Assembly (NCBI GenBank): GCA_009733575.1 | Contig: ML769498.1 | Location: forward strand, 1 to 64,000 | Origin: Gymnopus androsaceus JB14 | Taxonomy: Eukaryota > Basidiomycota > Agaricomycetes > Agaricales > Omphalotaceae | DNA length: 64,000 bases | Reading direction: 5' to 3' | Shown here: piece by piece, positions 11,305 to 23,585 of the stretch | How the letters are laid out: each line of letters begins with the position of its first letter | Numbering within the stretch: position 1 is the stretch's first letter | Made by a program: the position numbers and the translations under genes | The notes under the pieces: generated by a model | Told to the model about the DNA's origin: nothing | Seen by the model: only the letters and a program-made list of their open reading frames with translations | The model's database searches: none

Positions 11305-12673
11305 TCAACTTCTCAGTAACCCGATCCAGCTCCACCTTGGTAATCTTATCCGAGTCGCGATAGTTGATGCACGGGTCAATAGCGAATCTAGGCCGACGCC
11401 GAAGGGTGCGACTTCCACTACCAGAAGACGAGCCCGGCCATCGCTAGCAAATTCCGGAATCTCGGTGGCGAGATCGACAGGGCCATAATGAGGAGTGACT
11501 AGTAGACGATCGTCCGAGTCCTCAAGTCCGGAGCTGGAATGAGAGCCGACGACGAACAATTTGGTGCGAGGTGGAATATCGGCTGGTTGGGTACGTCTTC
11601 TGAGCTCACCAGAGTCCGCAGCAGACAAACCGGGGGTCGACGTACTGTCTCCTACAAAGGAATCCACCGCTACTTGAACGTCAACTTCGACGTGAATGTC
11701 GTGCACTACCGGAGACATTTGAACTGGGTACGGAACTACGTCGTCTTCGTGAAACGTTTCGAGAGCGAATATCTCTCTTCGTAAAACAGGAATGGCTATC
11801 CGCGAGACAGGCCTGAGATTGAAGACGCGTTTGAGCAGTCGGTGAAAAGGATCGGATATAGCTAAGGATGCTCGGAGGGAGTCACAATCCGATCGCAGAA
11901 AGGCGTCGAAGCAGGGATCGCTGCTGTGAGCATAGTTCCAAGGATGACGACAAGTGACCAAATTGACGAGAATGACACCAAGCGACCAGATGTCATTGTG
12001 CGGCGCAGAGTATACCACGTTGTCGGTCTCTTTCCCTATGCACTCTTCCAAAAATGGTCAGGGATGAAAAAAGGTTGTGTCAGAAACATTTACCTGGGCT
12101 CATATAGGCGCTGCTTCCACACCCAAACTCACGACAAGCTCGTTGGTTCGTGGCGAGACCAAAGTCGGCGAGCCAGATATCCTGACCATCCCTTGAACAC
12201 AAAATGTTCTCCGGCTTCAAGTCGCGATGATATACGCCCTGCTGATGACAGTAATCCACGGCGTCCAAGATCTTGAGATAACACGACTTGATGAGCTGAT
12301 TATTCCCTACAAAAAGCTCGAGCTGCACGATCGCTGTGAACAGATCGCACCCTTCACACAACTCCAAGACGGCAAAGACAAAGTCGTCCTCCTCGAATGC
12401 CCCACAGAAAGTCACAATGTTGGGATGATGGGACACCTTTTTCTGGAGCCTGAGCTCGCGCAACTGCATTTCGCGTTGTCGAGATTTGCTATCGGCTTTG
12501 AGGAGACACTTGATCGCGCAATAGCGAGTACTTTGTGAAGAGGCTGGGCGTTTGTCGTAGGCTCTATAGACTTTTCCGTACGCGCCAGCACCGAGAAGGT
12601 TAAGAAGACGAAAACGACCGTCGTAAATGTCTTGACAAGTCAAGTCGGGAATCATATCAGTGGCTTTAGGCAT
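11305..12673 (-). CDS. Ran1/Ksp1-like serine/threonine protein kinase
   Basis: Two exons with an intron at 12045-12093. The N-lobe has the Gly loop LLGAGAYGKVYRA and the ATP lysine in CAIKCLL. The C-lobe has YHRDLKPENILCSRDG (catalytic Asp), DFGLATNQ (metal-binding Asp) and, across the splice site, YMSPECIGKE in the APE position. NDIWSLGVILVNLVTCRHPW follows. All catalytic residues are present, so it should be active. The glycine loop, HRDLKPENILCS and WSLGVILVNL pattern fit the fungal Ran1/Ksp1/Sks1 group, which links nutrients to meiosis or growth. A roughly 150-residue tail with acidic and Ser-rich parts has no domain I recognise. It shares this layout and the same splice position with the kinase at 54.8 kb. 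Convergent with the CTF18 pseudogene. Confidence 0.85.
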
Positions 12674-13455
12674 TATGATTGAATAGGACGACCGGCGCGA
12701 AGAAAAGAAATGTCCGACACTATCAAAGTGTGGTGGAAGTAAGGAAGAAAGAGAGTTCTTGATTCTGCTCGGGTTTTAAACCTCCTCGCACGTGAAGTCG
12801 ATCGCACTCGGCATTCAAAATCTCCATGGATCGGAGCAAGGATCAGAGCAAATTACAATAGATTATTGGATAGTTTGGAAAGGAGAGTACTAGATGCTAC
12901 AAAAATTATACGTTAACCTTAAGGTCCAGTCAAGGAACATCGGGGAGAGAAACAGTCGGATTGTCATTGAACCTCCGGCGCCGCGGTCCATTCAGTCAAG
13001 CACGTCGACAAACAAAAATCCAGCACGACGTAAAGCAAGACGTAAAGCGTCCGACATACATTCGCAGAGTGTCGAGGATGTCGAGGATTGAAGGATGGAC
13101 TTATGGCCCTCTATCTATCGGTCAAGATTCTCCGACCGCCAACGCGAATAATCAAGCAGGACGACAGTCGATGTTTTGAAGAAGCTGAAGAAAGTTGGAG
13201 AAAGGCCTTCAGTGAGCGCGAATGAAAAGCATTTGAGTCACCGAAGGATAGACGCGTGGTCGCTCGAGAAATTTAAAGCCCAAGACCCGGCCCGACGTCT
13301 TACTTACTAGAACTCCCAGTGCACAAACCTGGAAATTCATCAGCAAAGGACCATTTCCATCGTCCGCAGCTATGTCGTGCCCATGCTTAACAAGGCGAAC
13401 GTGACCGTGATCGTAATTGGATAACCAACGCACGACGCACGACGACGACAGGGCC
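12674..13455. promoter_or_regulatory. Divergent intergenic region
   Basis: About 780 bases between the start of the minus-strand kinase and the start of a plus-strand kinase-like gene. Short reading frames here have no recognisable product. It probably holds both promoters. Confidence 0.4.
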
Positions 13456-14470
13456 ATGACCGCAGCTCTAGAAATCCAACGCGTAGAATTCGACATAAAT
13501 CTCGAGAAGAGCGTATTCACACATTATGACCTTTCCAAAGTCGATCGGTATTATGCCAATGGAGGAAGTCCCGCCACTGCCGCATTTCAGCGCCATCCTC
13601 TTCACTCAATAATTATCCATGACGGGAACTACTCGACCGTATACGGATGGTCTCTACTGGCACCCGACGGCTCCAAAACGAATGATGTCGTCATTAAATT
13701 GGGAGAAATGAAGCGCATCTGGCGCGAAGCCCAATTGTACGACAGACTCAAGCTGCTGCAGGGTCACCGTGTTATACCTAATATGTTTGGTTTCTGGGTT
13801 GCAGAGCGCGAACCGGACGATAGCAATCCTTGGGCTTTTCTTATTCTCGAACGCTTCGGAGCCTGTCTAAACGTGCCATTTTCAGTACATTGGAAAGTGT
13901 GTAACGCAGTCTTATTTTGGTTCCGTCGAAATCTTCACAATGTCGATAGACTATTCTCCTCAATCACTGTCGAGATGGCTTTCATAATGAAGGTTTCCTT
14001 TCATCCCGGAAATGTGCTTCAGAAAGGCAATGAATTTCGCGTTATTGATCTAGACGGTCTTATTTCTTCACGACTGTATTCGAGTGCGATGTGGACTTTA
14101 CGACCATCCCAAGTGGACAAGAGGGATATTTCGCACGTACGCCATGTCTGCTAACCCATGCGCGTCTTTGGCGAAGAAATAACGTTTTATGATTCTGGTG
14201 AGTACTGTGTGGCTATTTAAGACTCGAATGGCGTTTTAACCGACCTCCCTTTGTTCTTCACAGATCACGTCTGGGTGGCAGAATACCGGTTGGCCAAGGA
14301 CACCGAACTTTCCCTCCAAGAAGATGATGAACGCGCCCGTCCCCCGATGCATTCTCGGTCGCTTCGATGGTGCTGATGCCAAGGATTTCTTGACCCAATA
14401 TTATGAACGGTTGTATTCGAAGATGAAGGAACTCGGTCTGGAGACTGCGAATAGTCTGTGTATAGACTGA
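13456..14470 (+). CDS. Protein-kinase-like (PKL fold) protein, possibly damaged
   Basis: Start MTAALEIQRVEFD at 13456. The pattern is that of fungal kinase-like proteins: a nucleotide-loop-like NYSTVYGWSLL, a lysine in DVVIKLGEMKRIWREAQLY, a hinge FLILERFGACLNVP, then FHPGNVLQKGNEFRVIDLDG, where HPGN stands for the catalytic loop and the IDLD aspartate for DFG. The usual HxD aspartate is not visible. Downstream the frame is unclear: ECDVDFTTIPSGQEGYFAR lies in another frame than the upstream exon. A final exon, reached by the intron starting about 14199, ends QYYERLYSKMKELGLETAN. Either an intron is missed near 14080 or there is a frameshift. Function unknown; such genes are expanded in Agaricomycetes. 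Confidence 0.55.
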
Positions 14471-14479
14471 GCCAGGAAG

Positions 14480-16400
14480 CAAGTTTGATATTTCAGGACC
14501 TTAACTTGGAAATCTTCTTGCGGTATGATTTGTTCCTTTTATGCTGCTATTATGTTTGCTCACTATCGTTTTTTCAGTCATAGCAAGCTCCCATCGTTAG
14601 ACTCACTTCCTTATGCCCACTGGTACGAGCTTGGGTGTGAGAGCGTCTGGAAGGTCAGTAAGGGCGTACAGGTTTGCTAGTGATGTGTTATAGTCGTTAC
14701 TACCAGCGCGTTATCATGGACTTGCGCTGTCTAATCTCTCGTCTATTGTAACTTGACATTGAACATTGAACATTGAACTCCAGATCATGGACGAAAAACA
14801 CCGCGACCGACCAACAACCGAATAACCAGAGGTTGAAAAGACAAAAACGAAATGCACAGGCGATATTAGAAAATTTTAGGACCAAAATGAAAAGGTATAT
14901 TAAGGCTCGTACGCGACACGGCAAACCGGCCATTAACTGCCAGCGACTTTCCGAAATATTTGGCCTTGAAGCTTAAAAGTTTGACGCGTTACAGGATGAT
15001 TGTCACTCTTTGACACGAGCGTCTCAGAGTTGGACTTTCAGCTCTCTTCACCACGTCCCGCCTTCCCCTTCATGTCAACGCCTCCTCACCTACCTGCACT
15101 CCATCCAAATCACCTCGAGCAGTGTAGCAGCAACATCGCCATAAACTTGTCAAGCGATAGCTGTGAAGAGGAAGCCTTTGTGAGTGTCATCGTATCGGAG
15201 TCGTCTGAACATAATATCGGAGCTTGCACTGTCAAAGGAGCTAGAGTATCGATGTAAGAGGATGTAGCTTCCGACGTCCGTGTCCGTCTCACGTATTTCA
15301 TCTATCATTCTAACTCTTCCTACTACCAAGTACCCGATTCGACATCCATATAACTTCATTCGGCACTACTCCCTCTTACCATTTACCAGCGTGAACAGTG
15401 CAGGATGCCAACCAGGTTCACCGAGAGCAAAGCTTTCGGTTCATTCTCTCAGTTGCTCTTCGTGTCATAATCAACTAATTTGTCGTGTTATTCAGGCTCA
15501 CTATTCAGGCCTCACTGTATGAGGATAGTACGCGACTCGGGACACGCGAAAGCTCGCGCGCAAAGACCAAAATGTCATATCCTTTCTCTCCGGTACTACT
15601 CTCCGCTCTTACTGATCTAGCCGTCCCAGAATGCGAGCCATCCCGCATCCTCCTCCGCCCTGTCTACATCTGTTTCTGCAGAGTGCAGATGATGTGATGT
15701 ACCATACTCTAATCTCGAATTCCGCTGCAGTCTGCATTGGAGCTAGCTCTACTACATCGGTGCATTCGGTACTATTCATTGTCAAGAGATTTGATACCTA
15801 CTTGGGACGGAGTCAGTATCGTTGCTTTCGTTAGCTTTCGTTAAGATCTAACGACGATGTCTGGTTGATGTCTTTGTCGATGGGAACTGGGCATACGGGT
15901 CACGATGGAGCCCCGAATCGGTATTCTTAACTCTGATTTCTTCGATTTCCAAAAAGCGGGTTATGGACACTTCCGTCGTTCATTGCTAGGTTTAAATTAT
16001 GATATTTGAATTTATAGCCATATGTGGCAGCCGATCGCGAGTTCATTGAGATTTTGACGTGCCTATGCAGTTTTCAGGACCGAGAAGCAAGATCGCAGGC
16101 AGTCCTTGTGAGCTGCTGAGGAAGGACTGCTGCTGAGGTTCGTAATTCAATCTTTGTGAATGAATGATAATGATCTCGAACTTAATTTCTGCAATTCATG
16201 TCAGGGGGCTTGTTCTTTCCCCCATCCCGTATCAGATAGCAACCTTTTGGTTCAGTGTATGGGCAGTGGTGGCTGCATCGAGAAAGATGTCAGCTTACGC
16301 TCTCTTGTTTCTCGTGTCAGAGACCTGCATCTCATAGATGTCACTATTTACATACTTGATCGAAAACTGTCTTGAGTCAAGTCATAGTAGGCCCAAGCTG
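14480..16400. other. Gene-poor stretch
   Basis: Only short open frames occur. One of 67 codons at 14773-14976 is rich in Lys/Arg/Gln, but it resembles no family I know. The heptamer attgaac is repeated three times at about 14760-14779. No supported gene. Confidence 0.45.
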
Positions 16401-16409
16401 CCAAGCTAG

Positions 16410-16760
16410 TTATGTTTTGTATTGAGATTTCAGCATCGCGTGAATAGTAGCAGAAGAAGCATCCTTACGAAAAACTGCTTTAACACTTCTCATATCGTGT
16501 ACAGAAATCCAGTCGACCTTGGCAGAAGCAAGTTTGTCATGTCTGCCTAATAGAAATTTAGTTATTTCACTGTTCCACAAGTTCAAGAACAACTTACAAT
16601 TCCCATCTTCTCCGCAAACTTGGCGTTGATGGGTCGGGTATCGCTGGATACTATACATTTCTTAATAAAGGCTGAAGGATTAGGAAGAAAGCTTATTACA
16701 TGGCACGGTCACGTAGATGACAAGTTCGCTCTCAATCTACTTGGACTCAAACTGTGAAGG
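16410..16760 (-). other. Unresolved coding-like fragment
   Basis: Minus-strand frames give NLWNSEITKFLLGRHDKL and ASAKVDWISVHDMRSVKAV over about 80 codons. A second frame upstream reads SDTRPINAKFAEKMGI. The NLWNSE segment is loosely reminiscent of fungal GDSL-type acylhydrolases, but no Gly-Asp-Ser or Asp-x-x-His motif is present here. It may be a remnant of a second hydrolase next to the intact one at 16849-18053, or a short unknown gene. Confidence 0.25.
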
Positions 16761-16848
16761 CCACGAACTAGTAGAGGCCCGCACGCGTTATAGTTCAACA
16801 TCTTGTTGGCCAAAGTGCAAGTCCAATAATGGTTAGCAAGACTAAGAG

Positions 16849-18053
16849 TCATAACAGATGATCCAAGAGTCTTTTCCCCAATTCCCTTCCTAGAATCTCA
16901 TGACCCACAAGGTTCGGATGAAGACCATCGATCGTGTCACTTTTCTGAAGGATCTGTCGAGTGTGAATGGCATGAAAATGAGCGGATGGATTTGCGACGC
17001 TTAGACGATCCACTAGCGTAGATATATCATACGTCGTTGATGAGAAAGATTCGTTGAAATCCATGAAGGGCTCCTACGGAAAGTGTTATTTGAGCTGTAA
17101 TGCACCCTAGCTAACACCTACTAGAATGAATATCTTTTTACAATGAGAACCAGGTACGGAGATGAGAGCGGTGATGAATTTGAGCATGCTAAAGATGAAC
17201 CGCTCCTCAGGTACATCTTCCGAATCGTCGTTGGTTCCAAGGGAAATGATCATTATTGACGGCAAGGCAGTTACGGTGAAGGGTTCTTTGGACCACGGAG
17301 ATACCTGGGTATGTATATGGGTGCCAGTCGAGGACGGAAGAGGACGAGAACACGAACCTGGAAGAACTTGCTCTCCATTCCAGTTGTTTCCGGTGAATCA
17401 ACGAGTTTGATTCCAGGATAAGCTACAAGAGTCAATTCAGCTTCTAGTCCTCCTTTAGCTAAAGTATCTTGAAGTATTTGCGGGAATGCGGAAAGTGTAC
17501 CAAATGGAAATGTTTGAGAACCGTCAGTAAATCCACAAGCAAAGGAGTCTCCAATCAAGAGGATGTCATGGATCTCATCGCTGGAAGGCGGATGCCAGGC
17601 CTGGTCATACTCTCCAATGACAATAGATTGTATCTCGAGCAAAGATGCCCAATCTATGAGAGTCACTTTGACCAGCCGTACAGTGTCCATTGGAACGTCT
17701 GTTAGAATGGGAATGCTCCGGATGCCAATGTCACCAACATCGTACGTTTGTTGGTTTATTCTGGTGAACTGCGATCCAGAATTCATTTCGGAAACAGAGA
17801 CGCATATCATGGGTGTTCCTCCGTTGAATTGATCTTTACGCTCTGTAGATGCACCAGTGACGATGCTGACTCGACTATCGATATTTCCTTTGGATTGGTA
17901 CATGAATCGGAGAGATGAGCCAGACCAAGATGAAAAGATAGATCCCTCTTTGATGGTCCAACGGCCAGTGGCTTTAAATGAAGGAGAAGAAGGACTTAGA
18001 GTTATCATGAATCGAAGAACTAAGTTGGAGAGCTGCGAATAATGTTGGATCAA
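16849..18053 (-). CDS. SGNH/GDSL-family hydrolase
   Basis: Secreted-type or intracellular esterase of the SGNH fold. Three exons are clear, with introns at 17305-17357 and about 17076-17123. The N-terminal half is a beta-rich part (TGRWTIKEGSIFSSWSGSS) as in two-domain fungal esterases. The catalytic half has block I DILLIGDSFACGF (nucleophile Ser), block III IMIISLGTNDDSED (Asn) and block V TIDGLHPNLVGHEIL (Asp and His), so the catalytic set is complete. The likely length is about 350 residues. No convincing signal peptide is seen, and the start is uncertain: the open frame has no early ATG (first in-frame Met near 18006), so an upstream exon within 18090-18320 is possible. Substrate unknown; related fungal proteins act on carbohydrate esters. 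Confidence 0.8.
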
Positions 18054-18089
18054 AATCGGCGCTTATTTAGACGCGTTCTCTCTCAACAT

Positions 18090-18400
18090 TCATCTTCTAA
18101 CTCGTATCTGCTTGTTCCCATTCACTCCTCTGGACTTCAAAAGAATATTTCTATTTGGGTAATACATGGTTGGATCGAGTTGGGGAGCGTAACCTTTATC
18201 GTTGTACTGCATCACGAATTCTCTGGCCGTATACTTGTGACTTGAAGTTGAAGAACCTGGGATTAAGGAGGTGGTCAGAATACGCTGTAGTGTCTGAGGG
18301 AAAATTTGCTTTAGGTACAACGATGCTCGGTACGTTATTTCTCGCGTTCTCCCTGAATCGTCGATGTGGCTAATTTGAATCTTGTTTCTGTTTTCGTTAG
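18090..18400 (-). other. Possible upstream exon or small unknown gene
   Basis: An open minus-strand frame encodes YLKQIFPQTLQRILTTSL and YAPQLDPTMYYPNRNILL, ending in a TGA at 18090. It lies just upstream of the hydrolase start. I recognise no family. It could be the 5' exon of the hydrolase with a missed junction, or a separate small gene. Confidence 0.2.
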
Positions 18401-19255
18401 TTCTCCTCTGGATCCGACAAGGACCGCCGAAGTGGTATTAAGACTGGTGGCAATAGAAACCATTTAAAGGTATAGATCTGCTTTCCTTGCGTTTATTGTA
18501 GTTTTGCCCTTCAACCTAGATTCAAGCTCTCGAAGCGTAGTGTTTACCTGGTTCCACAAGCATCGTGCGTTTCAGAAGTTCTTGCATGAGATGCGTACTA
18601 ATCATTTCTAGGTTTTACCAGCTAAGCCTGGATTGCTGAGATTTATTTACGAGGATTCAACGATGGTATATTGTACCGGCTGTCCCGTGTATTGCTACAA
18701 ATCAACAAATCAATTCATTCATCTTCAACTACTCGAGACTTGATATCATAATTTATGCTTCGGTTGTAAGCCGGATTATACAGACAGTACCAGCCCAAGA
18801 TCAGCTGTGACGAGTATCACTTTTTTGAACAGGAAAGGAGACATGTTACTGCGGGATTTGAAGAGGATTTGTTAGGGGGAGTGTCAAGGACGTATAACAG
18901 TGATTTTGACAAGACTAAAGGATGATTCATTCCCGCGCTCTCAACGCGCCATCTTCTCTTCCATGAACGGAGCAGAAGATGAAAAGCCCTTCTCCCTTGC
19001 CGCGCAGGAGGACTTGCTGCTAAACATTGATGACACGGAAAAGTCTAGATGCCTTTGTTCATCTGACCCAGCGCACACGGTGTGACCACTGAAGAATTTT
19101 GCGCCGGAGTGTATATTGGGGCTACCCGAGGGAAAATGTCGTAAGTATTGCTTTTAGGAGCTAGGTAGTAGGGAGTTTTGAGAAGCTTTTCACATGATCA
19201 TTCTTGCATCGAAGTCCTTTAAATACTCAGAATATGCCCTGGTTTGATTCCCCAC
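18400..19255. promoter_or_regulatory. Upstream region of the first P450
   Basis: No supported gene. The last 50 bases (cctttaaatactcag, then ccctggtttgattccccac just before the ATG) closely match the region before the next P450 at 21.65 kb. This suggests a shared core promoter with a TATA-like tttaaata about 35 bases before the ATG. Confidence 0.5.
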
Positions 19256-21198
19256 ATGTATCTCCTGCTACTCACCTGTTTTGCGTTCTCCTGCTTTGGG
19301 ACTCTAGCGTTGCACAGACTCTTTCTTCATCCGCTTCACAGATATCCGGGACCGGTTCTCGCAGCTATTACTGACTGGTACGAAGCATACTATGATATTA
19401 TTAAGAAGGGAGGGTTGGTCATTGAGATTGACAGACTGCATAAACTGTACGGTAAGTCTCCGATGTTTGTTGCGGGTAACGTTCACGTTAACCACTCTCA
19501 ATTTTTAGGTCCCGTAGTCAGAATTGGCCCCAATAGGGTGAAGCACATTCAAATGAGGCTCTAAATCATCTTCTGAATTCACCTGTATGCAGCTGCACTT
19601 CAACTATAGTAGTGCATACCATGATATCTACACGTATGGGTCATTGGTCAAAGAACCTGGACACTATCACGGCATCTTTTCTCTGTTCCCCAGAGCGACA
19701 ATTGCCTGCTGTGATCCCGGGGAAGCCAAGTACAGAAGAGGTTTATTAGGTCTGTCGTTCTCTCGCCGAGCAGTACTGGCGCTTGAGTATACGATTCAAA
19801 TAAAGGTACTTACGTCGAACTTCAGCTTGCATACGACATTGCCTCCTGATGTACTTAATTATCATCCAGATTGACCAACTTATAACCTTGCTTGAAGAGC
19901 ATTACAATTCTGCAAGTTCCACTGCAGAACTGAGTGTTGCATACCGTGCTCTCACTACCGACATCATCACTTCGTACTGTTTTGCTGAATCTGCCAACAG
20001 CCTCGATACACTCGATTTCTCTCATTTTTTGCTGCGAGATATGCAAGAGCTTATCAAGAGCCTCTGGGTTGTGAGACATTTTCCTTCTCTCGCTTCCTAC
20101 GTCACTAGTGCTCCAGAAAAGCTTGTCCTGTGGATTTTCCCGCCGTTTAGAGGGTTTCTACAGATGAATATAGCGTTTGAGCGCCAGGTTGACAAGCTCA
20201 TGAACAACCCGGAATCTTTCAGCAATGTTGACCATGAGACGGTCTATCACCATCTTCTGGAGCCAAAAGGTCCAGAGCGCCTATCTAGGTCATTGCTCAT
20301 CGACGAAGCGTTCGCTCTTGTCGGCGCCGGAAGTGATACCACTGCCAACACTTGCAACGTGGGAACGTTTTATGCCCTCAAGAACGAGGAAATTCGTCAG
20401 AAGCTCACAGAGGAGCTCCGAGAAGCATGGCCTGATAAAGATCGACCGATGAGTTACGTCGCTCTCGAGAAATTACCTTATTTGGTCAGTGATAAACAGC
20501 TTTGACCGACACTGAAACTCACTCTTACTGCAGACTGCATTCATCAAAGAATCGCTTCGTTTTTCTATTGGAGTTGTACATCCTCTTCCTCGTGTCGTAG
20601 GACGCACGACTCCAGAGATAGGTGGCCTGAAACTTCCTGCTGGAGTGCGTAGTGAAGCATCTGTTGCAACTAATTTCATCACATACTAATCCCTTTAACG
20701 CGTAGACTATCGTAGAAATGAGTGCACTATTCCTGCATATGAATCCCGAAACCTTCCCCGACCCATATGCATTCAATCCGGACCGATGGCTCACTGAAAA
20801 CAGCAAAATGGCGCTCGATCTCGCTCCGTTTAGTAAAGGCCCCCGAATCTGGTGAGTTGAATAAGCTGTTGATGCTTTGTGTCCCTTACTTACTGAGATA
20901 CTTCTAGTATAGGATTGAAGTGCGTAGCAAGCCACATCGGCGTGTAAGAAACCTAATTGTTTATATATATTCTAGTCTGGCATGGTGTGAACTGTACCTT
21001 ATCTTCGGGAACATATTTCGAAGGCTTGACCTGAAAATCCATGCTACTGATGACACGTATGTTCTCTAAAATCTTCAAATGTGCTGTTTCTAACCCGCCC
21101 TCTCGCACAGAATCGAAGATTTCACTCCGGTTCCCGCAGACTATTTTGTTCCCCAATGGCAGAAAGATTATCGGGTCTTTGTTGAAAAAGCGAGATAA
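19256..21198 (+). CDS. Cytochrome P450 monooxygenase 1
   Basis: Membrane-anchored heme monooxygenase. The start MYLLLLTCFAFSCFG is a single N-terminal membrane segment, followed by the proline hinge LHRYPGPVLAAITDWYEA. Internal blocks are YHDIYTYGSLVKEPG, I-helix LVGAGSDTTANTC (oxygen-binding A-G-x-D-T), the E-x-x-R motif in IKESLRFS, and FNPDRWL. The heme loop FSKGPRICIGLNLAWCELY is assembled over three exons. The Cys codon is split between the end of one exon and a 12-nt microexon (20908-20919). Last exon ends YFVPQWQKDYRVFVEKAR. About eight introns; all exons are open and the full P450 core is present. The sequence resembles fungal P450s usually labelled trichodiene-oxygenase-like (CYP58 clan). 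That label is homology only: no terpene synthase lies in the window. Tandem with P450 2. Confidence 0.88.
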
Positions 21199-21651
21199 GC
21201 TTTGATTGTCTCATATGTACATGCAAAACCCCCTCAGATGTAGGCGCTCGCCTGTGTTGATGCGTTCCCTCACCTCAACTGCTCAGGATCTCATCTTCTA
21301 CACAGAGGGTTTGCACGAACCTTATCATATATGTCATTACGATGAGTCTGACACGGTTTTCTGTGTTGTCTGTATAGAAATCAAAGCAAGCATCAGATCG
21401 GGCGTTTCACTGGCGATACTGACCTCCCGTGCGGTCCTGTTGAGACCGAAGATGCCTGTGGATAAGTCTCAGACCCACCGGCGTTCAGCTCTTGGACCTT
21501 CCCATGTAATAAATCTTCCTTCCTTCCTATTAACTTAATTAAGGTTGCTCTGCTTTCATTCTACGGCTGGCACGTAAGCTCAAGGAGAAAAATGACATTT
21601 CCATGACATCGACACCCTTTAAATACTCATCCCCTGGTTTAATTCCCCACT
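21199..21651. promoter_or_regulatory. Region between the two plus-strand P450 genes
   Basis: 450 bases with no gene. It ends in ccctttaaatactcatcccctggtttaattccccac immediately before the ATG, nearly the same as upstream of P450 1, which implies a promoter carried along in the tandem duplication. Confidence 0.55.
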
Positions 21652-23585
21652 ATGTATATTTATCTTCCATTGCTGGTCTGCATAGTCTTCTGCTACATTG
21701 GGGCACTAGCACTTTACAGACTTTTCTTTCATCCGCTTCACAGATATCCAGGACCGGTTCTCGCAGCTCTCACTGACTGGTACGAAGCTTACTACAATAT
21801 TATCAAAAAAGGGGGGTTGGTCATCGAGATTGAAAGACTCCATAAACTGCATGGTAAGCGCATCAATAGTTCGGTTCAGGCGCGCGTAGTTGACTTTGTT
21901 ACAGGTCCTGTAGTCAGAGTTGGTCCCAACACGGTAAAGTGCCCGATGAAACTTTAAATCATCCTCAGATGTAGCTTATGCAAATACACAGCTCCATTTC
22001 AACTATAGGAACGCTTACCATGATATCTACACATATGGGTCGACGTTGATCAAAGAACCTGGATTCAATAAGGGTTTGATCTCCTTTTTCCCCCGAGCAA
22101 CACCTGCCTGTTGTGATCCCGAGGAAGCCAAGTACAGAAGGGGATTATTAAGACCGTCGTTCTCTCGTCAAGCAGTATTGTCACTGGAATATACAATCCA
22201 GCAAAAGGTGCATCTTTTTACTTCCATGAAAACATGGTCATTAATCTACTTGTTGACCAGATTGAACAACTTTTAACACTACTTGAAGAACATTACAATT
22301 CCCCAAGCTCACCTGTACAACTGGGAGTTGCATACCGCGCTCTTACTATCGACATCATTACTTCCTACTGCTTTGCTCAATCCTCCAATATCCTTGATAC
22401 TGCGCCCGAGTTTTCTCATTTTATGCTCGGTGACATGCAGGAGGTTATCAAGAGTTTCTGGATTCAGAGACATTTCCCTTCTCTTGCCTCCTTTGCCTAC
22501 AATGCACCAGAAAAACTTGTCTTTTCGCTTTTTCCAGCGTTCAGAGGCCTTCTGCAGATGAAAAAGGCCTTTGAGCGTCAGATTGGCCAGCTTATGAGCA
22601 ACCCTGACGCTTTCGACAATGTCGAGCATGAGACAATATATCATCATCTTCTGGAGCCGAAAGGTGAAGAACGCCTCCCTAAAACGACGCTTGTTCATGA
22701 AGCGTTCGTCCTTGTTGGTGCCGGCAGTGATACTGTTGCCGCGATATGCAATGTAGGGACATTCTATGTCCTCAAGGACGATAAAATTCGCCAGAAGCTC
22801 ACTGAGGAGCTTCGTGAAGCTTGGCCTAATAAAGATCGACCAATGAGTAACGTCGCTCTCGAGAAATTACCTTATTTGGTACGTGATATCCAGCTTTGAC
22901 CGATACTAAAACTTACGACGCTTCAGACTGCATTCATTAAGGAATCACTTCGCTTTTCTCTTGGGATTGTACACCCTCTTCCTCGTGTCGTAGGGCCCGG
23001 AACTCCGGAGATAGGTGGTCTGAAACTTCCTCCTGGAGTAAGTATCAAAGCGAATTTCCGGCTGTTCTAATCCTCGTACCGCACAGACTATTGTTGAAAT
23101 GAGTGTGCTATTCCTGCATATGAACCCCGAAATCTTTTCCGACCCACATACGTTCAATCCTGACCGATGGCTGGCTGAAGACACTAGCAAAATGATGCTT
23201 GATCTTGCTCCGTTCAGTAAAGGCCCTCGAATCTGGTAGGTTGACTGATCCTTGTATCCTTTACTTACTGAGATACCTCTAGTATAGGATTGCAGTGCGG
23301 AACAATGATCCATCTTAGCGTGTCAGAAACCTAAACCTTTTTAATTTCAGTCTAGCGTGGTGTGAGCTGTATCTTATCTTCGGTAATATCTTCCGAAGAC
23401 TTGACCTGAAACTCCTTGTCACTGCCGACACGTAAGTTAATTCTGAAATGTCCCATCTATGTTATCTTTAATCGACCCTCTTACTACTCAGAATCGAGGA
23501 TTTTGCGGGTACTCCGGCAGACTACTTTGTTCCTCAATGGCAGAAAGATTACTGGGTCTTTGTTGAAAAAGCCAGTCCAAATTAG
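21652..23585 (+). CDS. Cytochrome P450 monooxygenase 2
   Basis: Tandem paralogue of the preceding P450. Start MYIYLPLLVCIVFCYIG (membrane anchor), hinge HRYPGPVLAALTDWYEA, I-helix LVGAGSDTVAAICNVG (A-G-x-D-T kept), E-x-x-R in IKESLRFSLGIVHP, and PDRWLAEDTSKM. The heme loop FSKGPRICIGLHLAWCELY again uses a 12-nt microexon (23283-23294). C-terminus PADYFVPQWQKDYWVFVEK, ending AAT TAG at 23580-23585. Same intron positions as P450 1, and all exons are open. The helix and substrate-loop regions differ clearly from P450 1 (for example FFPRATPACCDPEEAKYRR), so substrate use may differ. The stop is about 170 bases from the stop of the convergent Cys-motif gene. Confidence 0.88.
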
